From Leptodactylus fallax (Eukaryota > Chordata > Amphibia > Anura > Leptodactylidae): a stretch of 64,000 nucleotides of DNA. The stretch's first letter is position 1; the number at the start of each line of letters is the position of its first letter. The position numbers and the translations under genes were made by a program. The stretch is from the NCBI GenBank assembly GCA_947044405.1, contig CAMRHE010000197.1:3596001-3660000 (forward strand), given 5' to 3'. Below, piece after piece: positions 1-9,329 of the stretch. A model generated the notes under the pieces. It had not been told where the DNA came from. It saw nothing but the letters and a program-made list of their open reading frames with translations, and did no database searches.

Positions 1-94
1 AAAAAATTTTTTGTGTTATTCATATTCTCTGAAAAAAAGGCCAAAAAAAACAAAAAAAAATCTGCCGGGGTACGTAAACTTTTTAGCACAACTG
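1..94 (+). mobile_element. Right terminal fragment of a Tc1-like DNA transposon
   Basis: The stretch ends in GTACGTAAACTTTTTAGCAC followed by AACTG and then a TA dinucleotide at 95-96. This resembles the outer end of vertebrate Tc1/Sleeping Beauty-type inverted repeats, which read GTATGTAAACTT...AACTG next to a TA target site. The preceding A-rich stretch with ATTCTCTGAAAA also matches my memory of Tc1 right ends. No transposase is present and the element is cut by the window edge. The family is from recollection, not a search. Confidence 0.45.
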
Positions 95-1223
95 TATGTG
101 CAGCCATCTTTCTCTTGGGATGGGGCCTAGATTTCTTAGGATTAGTATGTATTTTTTTAGTATGTATCCCAGCAAGTGATCAGAGGTTTATGCTTGAACC
201 TACTGACATGCCAAGAGTATGTGTGATTAAAATTTTCTTTAGTCTGTTCTGGTGTGCATGTGATGTTGTCACACATAGTAGCCTCCAGCCAGAACTTCAT
301 TACTGTCTACACAATGATATACTTAATACAGCAACCTACTGGACATAACCAGAGGATGGGTGTAGTACTTGTCAATGGTGGCCAATAAACACTCAATTGA
401 CTTTTAGCCCACCTCCTGAGTTGGTGCAGTGCTGAGGGGGCCTACAGGGTACCTAATGGTGGTGGTATTTCTTAGCATCACTGAGTCAGCTGGTTATAGT
501 TGGTAGGATCCATGCTGGTAAATGCAGGAATGACTCAGAAGACAGCAGTTGAACAATATGTGCAACTGTATAACCATGTTCTTGCCTCTCCCGCTATATG
601 AGGGCTGAATGAATTGAAGTTTCAATGGTACTCAGTCTACCTGTGGATGCAGTGTCCAAACTTTGAGGCTCTAGGATGCCTCAACTTCTCATCCCAACTC
701 CAATTTTTCCCTGTCTCAGGGCTGCAACAATAAGTATGGGCAATGGCTCTCACTAGCAGGGATCTTTTCATACATCCACACTCTCTAGTGGCTGGTACAG
801 ACTTCTATGAGGTGACTCAGTCTCCTCCCTTACCCCAGCCAACTGTGGGATGGATTGGTCCATAGCTCTCGCAGATGGATGGGGTATACCTCCATCCTCA
901 TTAGAACATCCCTAACACAGGGAAAAGACAAAAGCATGCAAAACTATGTATATAGCTGTGGCACATACACAATATAAGTGAAAATTAGTGCAAAACATAC
1001 AGTATATCAATGTCCACTGGGATGCTGCACTCTCAGGCTCTGCTTCAATAGTCTGTACCTGCTTCAAGGGTCTGTACAAAACTAAACAAGCCAGTCCATT
1101 ATGCTGTTATAGTATTTCACCTCCAGCTCTAATATCACCATGTAAAATTTCTGTAAACTACCTATATAAGCCATCTTATGCAATTTTTGTGATAATTTAA
1201 AAAGGGAGAACATTTCTTTCATC
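95..1223. other. Intergenic stretch, no recognised feature
   Basis: About 1.1 kb of mixed-composition sequence with no long open frame and no terminal repeats that I can pair. The longest open frame that enters it begins inside the Tc1-like fragment with a lysine-rich, A-tract-derived start, so I do not call it a gene. It may be old transposon or retroelement sequence that I do not recognise. Confidence 0.5.
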
Positions 1224-1269
1224 TTAACCACTTCCGTACCGCCCATAGACTATATACGTCCAGAAGGAA

Positions 1270-1375
1270 TTCAGCAACTGCACAAAATTGTGCAGCTGCT
1301 GAAACGGGGAGCCAGCTGTAACTTCAGCCGGCGCTCCCTGAGAGAAGGCAGGGAAGGTTTATTACCTTCCCTGCC
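1270..1375. repeat. Two hairpins inside the TTAA-flanked element
   Basis: Positions 1270-1303 form a 34-bp near-perfect palindrome centred on CTGCACAA/AATT with one mismatched pair. Positions 1347-1375 form a hairpin with perfect 12-bp arms GGCAGGGAAGGT and a 5-base loop. A third small hairpin (GCAGGAGG arms) lies at 1548-1570. Serial foldbacks are common in non-autonomous DNA transposons. Confidence 0.7.
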
Positions 1376-1679
1376 ATCCCGATCGAGCTCTGTATACATG
1401 GCAATGAGCGCTGTATACAGGGCTATGGTCGCCGCCATCTTGCGGCTCCCCTCTGACCCGGCGGTCATGTGATCCACCGGATCAGCGTCTGTTAGAGCTG
1501 CTGGGTCCTACAGGACCAAGATCATCTCTATAGCTATGTGAAAGCATGCAGGAGGCTGTATTCCTCCTGCAACTGGGGCTAAATGTACCAACTTCAGTTA
1601 CAGGGGAAATCAGCCTCCCCAACAGAAAAAAAAGTCATCAGATGTCCCCAAAGGTCTATTATGACCTTATGGGGCCACA

Positions 1680-1684
<5 letters not shown>

Positions 1685-1711
<27 letters not shown>

Positions 1712-1768
1712 GTATAGAAAAGTTAAAAAAAAAGTGTTATTAAGTATAAAAAAAAAAAAAAAAAAAAA
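1685..1768. repeat. Two long A-tracts
   Basis: Runs of about 27 A (1685-1711) and 21 A (1748-1768) lie inside the TTAA-flanked element. Such runs are length-unstable and prone to sequencing error. Confidence 0.9.
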
Positions 1769-1970
1769 GATTGTTTATATTTTACCGGATATAAAAAAAA
1801 ACTAAAACACATGCAAAAATAAAAATAAAAATAAAGCCCTATGTGTCACCAAAAAAAGACACAGAAATTAGTTGAATAACGCAAATGATAAAAAAAAAGT
1901 TATAGCCATCCAAAACCGCACATACAAAAAAACTGAAAACTGAAAATGTGCCTGGTATGGAAGTGGTTAA

Positions 1971-2322
1971 CATATATATTGACCGTAGACACAACTTAAT
2001 GGAGTAAAATGGGCTCAGATATTGAAGCAATTTGTATCAATCCCTCACTGGTTTCAGGATTTCTGTTTGCTGTTGAAGCACCTCAGAGTTAGCGGTGTTA
2101 ACCCTACAGTTAGGAGTAGACCTAAGATGGCTACTACGCTGGACACAGTAGCTATTAGCATCAAATCTTCTTATAGGTACCGAGGCAATGCAGTGATGAG
2201 GGGTGGGGAGGGTCAAAAGAAGGTGATGTCGAAGGGTCCCCAGAGCACTCCCTACTACTGGTGTACCCACAAGATCAAAAGAAGAACATGGTCATGGGGT
2301 GTCAGGACATCATAGTCGTCCA
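1971..2322. other. Spacer, no recognised feature
   Basis: About 350 bases between the TTAA-flanked element and the next hAT-like element. No gene, terminal repeat or tandem repeat could be supported. Confidence 0.45.
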
Positions 2323-2439
2323 CAGAGGCGCACCTCTAATGAAGTGAAGTGAGGCAGGTGCCTCAAGCAGCACTATCCGTGACTGCTTGGAGGGGCGGTA
2401 TTTTCACCATTTATTTAATCTAAACCAGCCCAACACAGC

Positions 2440-2470
<31 letters not shown>

Positions 2471-2985
2471 AGCGGGACCTGTCCTGGGCTGGCTTAGGAG
2501 AGGTCTGCTTCTCAGCTATGCTATGACGTCATCACGCCTCCTGCACTGAAACGCAGACGTCCTATGCGCAGGTCAAGAAGAGAGGGCAGCAGCTCCATCA
2601 AGGGATCGCGGGTAGGTGAATATAACTTTTTTTTTTTTTTTTTTAAATAGGCCGTTACCTGCTGGAGTAACCCAAGCAGGTATCGATAAGTCAGGCCGTG
2701 GGCCCGTGAACCCCAATACTACTATTATACTCTGAGGTCTTTTCAGACCACAGAGTGTAATGATCAGAGGCCCAGGGGAGGTAACAAACATAAAAACTAG
2801 TGTACCTCCCCTCTACTGCAATCTGGTGTGACGCCCAGCAGTCTTCGGGCCTCTTTAGTAACGTCCCAGATGTCATGTGGGCCAGGCCGGCGGCATTACG
2901 CGTCGCAACATTGAAGAGGTCCGAAAGCAGCAGGGAGTGCACTTGAGCCCAGCAGATGTGAGTAACAGTGGTTTTTAACGCTTTA
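2323..2985 (+). mobile_element. hAT-like non-autonomous element, copy A (partial)
   Basis: It starts with CAGAGGCGCACC, matching the CAGNGG consensus of hAT ends. The body is collinear with the copy at 6214-6955: the GCACC...TAATG start, the gcagcact motif, an A-tract, CCTGTCCTGGGCTGG, GACGTCATCACGCC, an AAATAGGCCGTTACCTG block and the 17-bp hairpin follow in the same order. The right terminus was not found, so the end given is only the limit of visible similarity. No coding potential. Confidence 0.55.
2724..2761. repeat. Family hairpin, copy 1 (imperfect)
   Basis: ATTATACTCTGAGGTCT faces AGACCACAGAGTGTAAT across a 4-base loop. Two pairs are broken relative to the other copies. It lies inside hAT-like copy A. 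Confidence 0.85.
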
Positions 2986-3599
2986 AAAACGAAGCCCATA
3001 AGAAAATCGCACAAATGCACTTTTTCTTCAAATCCACCCCATTCTGAATTTTTTTTCCAGCTTCCCAGTACATTGCACAGAATAATAAATGGTAGCAACT
3101 TGAAGAAAAATTTGTCCCACAAACATTAAGACCTCATATAGCTCAGAGCAGTAAAATAGAGTTTGGGGTTTGGAAGGGGGTCAAAAACAAAAATTGAAAA
3201 ATTCCTCTGGTGGGAAGGGGTTAATAAGTATGAAACCAAAAAGTTAAGGAAAAATAACATAGAAAAAGGTTAAAGACAAAGGGTTTTTTTTTTTTTTGTT
3301 TAAAAAAAAAAACCAAAATCCTTTAACATACTTTGTCAAAAAAATAATAAATAAAATGTCCACCTTATTACATTATTTAACCTGCACAAGGAATGCTGTG
3401 AGAAAAAAAAATATAAACAATGCCAACATTGCTGGTTTTTTTGGTAATCTTGTCTCCCAAAAAATGAAATTTCTTTTGTCTAAAGTAGTTATTCCAAACT
3501 CCTACAAAATTCCTCATCCTACTGTATAAACAATCCTTAACAAGCTTTTGAGGAAATCTGGATTCCACAGAGGAATGCTTAGGAAACAGTAGCGCCACA
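2986..3599. other. Spacer, A/T-rich, no recognised feature
   Basis: A/T-rich sequence with several short A and T runs. No gene or paired terminal repeats seen. A CAGGGGCGTAG terminus begins at 3600. Confidence 0.4.
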
Positions 3600-3635
3600 C
3601 AGGGGCGTAGTTGGGGGACGGCGACAAGCAGAGTA
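3600..3635 (+). mobile_element. hAT-like terminus interrupted by a MITE
   Basis: CAGGGGCGTAGTTGG starts here and resembles the other hAT-like ends of this window (4795 and 11256). The sequence is broken after 36 bases by the TA-flanked MITE and may resume at 4000. No opposite end was identified. Confidence 0.35.
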
Positions 3636-3997
3636 CAGGTACATCTCAATAAATTAGAATATCTTTGAAACGTTTATTTATTTCAGTAATTAAATTAAAA
3701 AAGTGACCTCCTATATTTTCTAGATTCTTTACACACAGTGTGATCTATTTCAAGTATTTTATTTCTGTAAATATTGATTATGGATTACAGATAATGAAAA
3801 CCCAAGAAAATTAGAATATTGTAAAAAAGTTCAGTATTGTAAATTCAGTGTGTCACCTGCCAAGGTTTCCGAAGCCTTTAAATGATCCCTCAGTCTGGTT
3901 CAGTAGGACACACAATCATGGAAGACGCTGATTATGAATTGTATTACTGAAATGAAAGAACATTTCAAAGATATTCTAATTTATTGAGATGTACATG
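3636..3997. mobile_element. 362-bp TA-flanked MITE with 55-bp inverted repeats (Tc1/mariner-type)
   Basis: The left arm (3636-3690) and right arm (3943-3997) are inverted copies of about 55 bp with 5 mismatches; the core ACATCTCAATAAATTAGAAT is identical in both. TA flanks both ends (3634-3635 and 3998-3999), the target site of Tc1/mariner transposons. The 250-bp interior is non-coding. The well-preserved arms suggest a fairly recent insertion compared with its neighbours. Confidence 0.75.
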
Positions 3998-3999
3998 TA

Positions 4000-4794
4000 T
4001 GTGGCCCATGAGCAGAGAAGCTTGATAGAAAATGGGGCACCAGTAATTGTAATGCTGAAGCAATGCTCAATATAGGCTGATCCAGCAGTATGATAACATA
4101 TAACGCTGCAGCCGCCCAATTGTGCAGCAGCACAATAACAGGTGACTGAAAGGTTAATGTGCTGGACAGCCTGGCACATCTAGAAATCAGACCATGCTTG
4201 TTGATCTTCTTCTGAAACCCCTGTCCCTTGAAAGCAGCAAAGTAAAGCTCTGCTGTATACTGTAATAGCCTCCTCTCTCTTCCTCAAATTATTTTGATAA
4301 GCCAGTTATTTATCCCCCAATCACATTAAATATTATTTATATATATTGTGACAACTCAGGGATTAGTATAGCTCACGTGATCGCCATCTCCAGCCTAAGA
4401 TGGTTAGCACATCCAAGAGCTTCAGCTCCACACAGGCAGTTCAGCTTCAAAACTGACCCAGCCACAGCATGCAGAGATACTGCACAGGTTCACAAAACAG
4501 TTTAACAATAAAACAAATCCTGGTCGCCTGACCACTAACCGCACAAAATAGTGTCCCTTACTATCAGGGTATAGGCCTAGAACCTCAAAACAAAATGGCA
4601 TTCATACCAGAACTTGTAGGTGCAGCTCGCCAGGTCCTTGACGCAATGATGATCTCCTTTTCAGCTGACACCTAATGAGGGTCATTAAGCAGCCCAAACC
4701 CTGGACTGCCCTGATATATGGAGCGAAACCTGCTTCTTCTTCCCACTCCAGCAAACCAGCCACTTGAATAGCTGCCACTATAATATATAAATAT
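4000..4794. other. Spacer, no recognised gene
   Basis: About 800 bases with no open frame of note. A sequence from about 4349 (TGTGACAACTCAGGG) has the look of a retroelement terminus, but no partner end, polypurine tract or primer site was found, so it is not called. Confidence 0.4.
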
Positions 4795-5810
4795 CAGTGG
4801 CGTAACGATCGTGGTCGCAGGGAGTGCAACCGCGACCGGGCCTGGAGGGGTACGGGACTCTGTGAAACATTATACTAGCAGGGGCCCTCTGGGGAGCATA
4901 TTATACTATGGGCCACTGTGGAGCTTTATACTGGGGGGGAAGGGGCAGTGTGGGGAGCCTGTTATACTTTGTGGGGCCACTGTGGAGTTTATTATATTGT
5001 GTGGGGCTTCTCGGGAGCATATTATACTCTGTGGGGCCATTGTAGAGCATTATACTGGGGGGGACTGTGTGGAGTATATTATACTGTGGGGGACCACTGT
5101 GGAGCATTAAACTGGGGGAACCACTCTGGGCAGTATATTATACTGTGTGGAGCCCATTGTGGAGAATGTTATACTGTGTTAGGCCACTGTGGAGCATTAT
5201 ACTGGCGGGGGCACTGTAGGATGCATATTATATTGTATGGAGCATATTATATTGTGTGGGGCTACTGGGGAGCATATTGTACTGTCTGGGGCCACTAAGA
5301 AGTAGTATTCTGTGTGGAGCCTTATATACCATGTGGGGCCACTATGGGGGGCTCAGGGGAGAATTTTATACTGTGTGGGTCAACTGTGGAGCATTATATA
5401 CCATGTGGGGAAACTGTGGAGGGCTCAGGGGAGCATTTTATACCGTGGAGCATTATATACCATGTGGAGCATTATACTGTGGAGGGAGGGCTCAAAATTC
5501 CTGCTGTCAGCCCTGTGTGCTATGTCTGCATCACAGCTCCCTCACTATAATCTTGCACATACGTGTAGTGCTCCATGGCCATTTCTTTCCCCATACAGTA
5601 CTGTGCATGAACTGGCCATGGAGTTATTGGGGCCTGCACAGTACTATAGGGGCTGACTATACTGGGAACATACTCAGTAACACCAGATAGTCAGCACGTA
5701 TGTAAGACTTCAGTGAAGGAGCCGTGGTGTAGGCTATTAGTAGAAAGCTTGTGGGTGGGGCCCCAGAACAAGTTCCTCAGGTGGGCCTAAGAACCTTCAG
5801 TCCGATACTG
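4795..5810 (+). mobile_element. Candidate hAT-like element(s) with minisatellite cargo
   Basis: CAGTGGCGTAACGATCG at 4795 is a hAT-type start. At 5810 a hAT-type end is seen on the opposite strand: CAGTATCGGACTG. The 8 bases outside each end (ATAAATAT and TATAACGG) do not match, so these may be ends of two different elements and the span is only a bracket. The interior is mostly the 30-bp minisatellite. A small hairpin GGTCGC...GCGACC sits near the start (4823-4848). Confidence 0.4.
4866..5480 (+). repeat. Degenerate 29-33 bp minisatellite, locus 1
   Basis: Repeats of the form GGGGCCACTGTGGAGCATTA followed by TACTG recur with variable spacing. The units are clearly related to those at 7022-7625 and, inverted, at 11345-11500. 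Open frames across it simply repeat tryptophan- and glycine-rich words and are not genes. Confidence 0.8.
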
Positions 5811-5814
5811 TATA

Positions 5815-6205
5815 ACGGAGAACTATTATATATAAGAGTGGGTTACTATATATAATTGGGAAACTTAAAATTGATGGGGGCTATTATAAGGGGGAACTAT
5901 TATTTATAAGACGGGCTATTATTTATAAGGGGGGAACTATTATATATAAAGCATCCATTATAAGGGTGAACCATTATTTATAAGAGGGGAACTGTTTATA
6001 AGGGGGGTATAATTGTTAAGTGGGCTTATTTATAAAGGGGGCTATTAGTGATAATGAGGAATATTATTTATAAGGGTAACTATTATTTATGAGGGGGCTA
6101 TTATTAATAAGGGAGCAGTATTATTTTTACGGGGTGATTGTTACTGATAAGGGGGAATATTACTGATACAGGTCACTATTTATCATTTATAAGGGAGCTA
6201 TTACT
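5815..6205 (+). repeat. A/T-rich tandem-like repeats (CTATTATTTATAAGGGGG)
   Basis: About 20-bp words of the form CTATTATTTATAAGGGGG recur irregularly. The same words resume at 8797-8850 after the hAT-like element, which shows that the element inserted into this repeat block. A few related words also occur at 7935-8050. Confidence 0.75.
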
Positions 6206-6517
6206 GATAGAGGCAGGGGCGCACCGCTAATGAGGCGAGGTGAGGCGGCCGCCTCGGGCAGCACTGTCCGGGGGGCGGCATTTTACTATTTAATGTAAAC
6301 CAGCCCAGGACAGGCCGCTTTAAAAAAAAACAAAAACCAGAGCTGAGCGCGGCCTGTCCTGGGCTGGTTTACAAGACGTCGCATCTCAGCGCAGGCGGCG
6401 ACACAATGACGTCATCACGCCGCCTACGCTGAGACACAGACGTCGCGGACAAGAGGAGGACGCGGCGTCGGCTGCATCAAGGCATCGCAGGTGAGTATAG
6501 CTTTTTTTTATCTATAT

Positions 6518-6566
6518 AAATAGGCCGTTACCTGTTGGAGTATCCCTGGCAGGTAACGGCCTATTT
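6518..6566. repeat. 17-bp-arm hairpin AAATAGGCCGTTACCTG
   Basis: AAATAGGCCGTTACCTG (6518-6534) is perfectly complementary to 6550-6566 across a 15-base loop. Half of this motif is present in copy A (2644-2676) and a diverged full version at 11954-12003. Confidence 0.9.
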
Positions 6567-6699
6567 ATTTACCTACCCCGCGTCTGCTCGTGGCCGCCCC
6601 CGCTTCCCCTTCTGCTATGGGCCGCAGAAAGGGAAGCGGATGCCTCTGTGAGCGGCCGCGGGCATCGGTAAGTTAGGCCGCGGGCCACAAATACTACTA

Positions 6700-6741
6700 T
6701 TATTATACTCCGGGGTCTATTCAGACCCCGGAGTATAATAA
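6700..6741. repeat. Family hairpin, copy 2 (perfect 19-bp arms)
   Basis: TTATTATACTCCGGGGTCT (6700-6718) pairs perfectly with 6723-6741 over a 4-base loop. This is the longest arm among the five family members. Confidence 0.92.
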
Positions 6742-6980
6742 TCGGAGGCCTAGGGTTGGTGAGGGAACATAAAAAACAGTGTTACTCACCTCCTGCGATC
6801 CGATGCAACTCCGAGCAGGCTTGAGGCCTGTGGTGACGTCATCAGGTCGCGTCGCCGGCCTGATCACGTAACGTGTGTGCGCAATTAAACAGGGCCGAAA
6901 GCTGCAAGGAGTGCACCGGTGTCCAGGATAGGTAAGTAACTCTGATTTTTATGTTTGTATTCTCCCCTGGGTCTCCAATC

Positions 6981-7018
6981 ATTATACTCTGGGGTCTGAA
7001 AAGACCCCAGAGTATAAT
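6981..7018. repeat. Family hairpin, copy 3 (perfect 17-bp arms)
   Basis: ATTATACTCTGGGGTCT (6981-6997) pairs perfectly with 7002-7018 over loop GAAA. The minisatellite begins directly after it. Confidence 0.92.
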
Positions 7019-7021
7019 AGT

Positions 7022-7625
7022 TCATGGGTCGGCCACTATGGGGCATAATACCCTGTGCAGGGACCACTGTAGAGCATAATACCCTGTGCAGGGGCCACTC
7101 TGGAGCATAATACAAGAGCAGGGGCCACTATAGAGCATAATACCGAGTGCAGGGGCCACTATAGAGCATAATACAAGTGCAGGGGCCACTATGGAGCATA
7201 ATAGCAGTGCAAGGGCCACTATAGAGCATAATACAAGTGCAGGGGCCACTATGGAGCATAATAGCAGTGCAAGGGCCACTATGGAGGATAATACCCTGTG
7301 CAGGGGCCACTATGGAGCATAATACCAGTGCAGGGGCCACTATGGAGCATAATACCATGTGCTGGGGCCACTATAGAGCATAATACAAGTGTAGGGGCCA
7401 CTATGGAGCATAATACCAGTGCAGGGGCCAATATGGGGCATAAAACTGTGTGCAGGAGTTGCTGCGGAACATAATACCGTGTGCAGTGGCCAATGCGGGG
7501 CATAATACCGTGAGCAGGGGCCACTATGGAGCATAATACCGTGTGCAGGGGCCGCTGAGAGGCATAATCCAGTGTGCAGGGGCCGCTGCGGCCCATAACA
7601 CTGTGTAATACTGTGTGCAGGGGCT
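7022..7625 (+). repeat. 30-32 bp minisatellite, locus 2 (about 19 units)
   Basis: Units such as AGGGGCCACTATGGAGCATA followed by ATACCGTGTGC recur every 30-32 bp. Alternating subtypes (…ATACAAGTGC and …ATAGCAGTGC) between 7170 and 7270 show a two-unit local period. Frames on both strands stay open because of the regular unit, but the predicted peptides are simple repeats with no recognisable domain. Confidence 0.88.
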
Positions 7626-8404
7626 GCTGTGGAACTTTATAGTGTGTGTAAATGGGGTGCTATAAACATGGGCTATGGCACCTGTTTATATTATACGCTG
7701 TCTGTTTATAGTGGCCGTGTGATGTAATTGTAGCCTTGTCACATACTGTAGACATGTACAGGATGAGGCTGCAGTTACATTACATGGCCGCTATGAGACG
7801 AATTACACTATGTAAACAGAGAAGCGGTCACGGCGCTTACACAGGTACCATTCAAACAGCTGATCAGTGGGGGTCCTGGGTTTTTGAACCCCACTGATTA
7901 GTTTATTAATGACCTGGAAAACCTTTTAATTAGTTAACACCTGGGGTATTATTAATAAGGGGCACTATTTATACAAGGTACACACGGACATTATTAATAT
8001 AAAGATGCACTTGGGAGTATTATTCATTATGGGGGGTTATATCATATATTATATATTGGGGTAGCAGCAGGATGGGTGTGTACGTGAGGACAATGTGGGT
8101 TGGATGCCTGGAAAAGTGAGGAGTCAAAGATGTCTGTGTTGCAACCTTTACAGAGACAAGTCACAGCTGGAAGAAGTGGTCATGGCGGTCCAGAGGGAAG
8201 AGAAGGGAAATGTGAAGGATTAGTCAGAGACGTCACCTGTAAGTCACAGAATGTTACTGCCCTGTATTCACCTAAATGATAGAGGATAAATACCTGATTG
8301 ATGGGGGTCTGTCTGCTGAGTCCCCCACTGAGCCTGAGAATTGGGTTTTTCCCCCCACTAGGTGGGAATCCAGCCTGGCTGCAGCCATATATATAGGTGT
8401 GTCA

Positions 8405-8542
8405 CTTGGTGGATGGACGAACCCGCGTGGCTCTCATTCACTTCAATGGGAGTGTCAAAGATACCCGAAGTCCAGTACACAGCTATCTGCGGTGTTCCTA
8501 TTATAGAGAATGGGGGCCACGTGGGCTCGTCCATCCACCAAG
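8405..8542. repeat. 26-bp inverted repeat with 86-bp spacer
   Basis: CTTGGTGGATGGACGA followed by ACCCGCGTGG (8405-8430) is inverted at 8517-8542 with two mismatches. It lies inside hAT-like copy B and could be the foldback core of a small nested MITE; no target duplication was evident. Confidence 0.7.
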
Positions 8543-8721
8543 CAGAAGATGTGTGAAGTTACTTTCATTGTTAATGCCGTGTTGTTGATCTGATACTGAA
8601 GTAATACAGGAAGAAGAATTCTTAAAAACTGTTTTATAACTTTGTGTATTGTGTATATTGTGCGACGATAACAGTGTGTTAAACTAGTAGCATGGAAACT
8701 CAGTTTTTTGTTTGTTTTTTT

Positions 8722-8734
8722 GGGGGGGGGGGGG
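8722..8734 (+). repeat. Poly-G run
   Basis: Thirteen consecutive G next to a T-rich stretch, near the right end of hAT-like copy B. Expect sequencing uncertainty in its length. Confidence 0.9.
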
Positions 8735-8796
8735 AGGGCGTCTTTCTATAGTCCGCCTCAGGCAGCAAAGAGGCTAGGTTCACCACTGGATACAGG

Positions 8797-8951
8797 TGTA
8801 ATATTATTTATTAGCAGGGACTATTATTTATAAGGAGGCGCTATAATAACTGATGACTAGGTGCAAAAATCTATTAGATGGTACAAAGGTGCTCATGGTG
8901 TTGGTTTGCATATCAGCATTTGGGGCCCCGCTTTGTCTAAAACCAGCCCTG
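8797..8951 (+). mobile_element. Resumed A/T-rich repeat and a second hAT-type right end
   Basis: ATTATTTATAAGGAGG words continue the block interrupted at 6206. At 8951 a sequence reading CAGGGCTGGTTTTAGACAAA on the opposite strand looks like the end of another, outer hAT-like element. Its left partner was not found. Confidence 0.4.
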
Positions 8952-9329
8952 CTTACCTGTCCTGGGCTGAGCACCAGTTCCAGGGGTTGTGACTAGAATG
9001 GAGTTGCTCCTGGTAGGTATGATGTCACAGGAAGGGGCGGAGCCTCTCCGATGAGGACGGGGTCTCTGCTAGCACAACTCTGTGCTATATAGAGGAAGCA
9101 GGAGTGGAGTTTGTGTAGATGGAGAACAGAAAGCTGTGAGGACTGTTTTGTGGCACTGCATGATGGAAGGGGAGTGATAGGATTGTTTTGCATGGGACTG
9201 TATGTTGGTGGAGGCTGAGGGGAGGGAGTGATGTATTTACATGGGACTGTAAGTTGAGGGGCTGAAAAGAGACTGATGTTTTATATGGGACTGTATCCTG
9301 GAGAGTCTGGGGGATTGGATTGATGTTTA
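8952..9329. other. Spacer with three degenerate CATGGGACTGTA repeats
   Basis: ATGGGACTGTA recurs near 9191, 9240 and 9284 (spacing 43-49 bp), each followed by G-rich text. This looks like the degenerate edge of the G-rich minisatellite to the right. No gene recognised. Confidence 0.5.

Larger units (their letters stand above)
1228..1966. mobile_element. TTAA-flanked non-autonomous DNA transposon (piggyBac-like?)
   Basis: The left end reads TTAA then CCACTTCCGTACC; the right end, on the opposite strand, reads TTAA then CCACTTCCATACC. The terminal repeats match at 12 of 13 positions and TTAA is present on both sides (1224-1227 and 1967-1970). TTAA duplication is the piggyBac signature, so that superfamily is inferred, although TTAA could be part of the repeat itself. 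The 739-bp body has no transposase but holds several hairpins and two long A-tracts. Confidence 0.5.
6214..8788 (+). mobile_element. hAT-like non-autonomous element, copy B, with 8-bp target duplication
   Basis: The left end reads CAGGGGCGCACC and the right end, on the opposite strand, CAGTGGTGAACC; both fit CAGNGG hAT termini. GATAGAGG (6206-6213) and GATACAGG (8789-8796) flank it, an 8-bp target duplication with one mismatch. The host A/T-rich repeat continues on both sides. Inside are an A-tract, three hairpins, a 19-unit minisatellite and unassigned sequence; there is no transposase. At 2575 bp it is long for a MITE and may itself contain nested insertions. Confidence 0.65.

Noticed and set aside
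2691..3122. Minus-strand open frame of 143 codons
   Set aside because: It lies across hAT-like copy A and its hairpin; the peptide includes the translated hairpin and has no recognisable domain.
4349..4794. Solo long terminal repeat starting TGTGACAAC
   Set aside because: No matching end, target duplication or polyadenylation context could be supported.
7022..7596. Minus-strand frames with CSIVAPA-type peptide repeats
   Set aside because: They are produced by the 30-32 bp minisatellite, open in several frames at once, with no domain.
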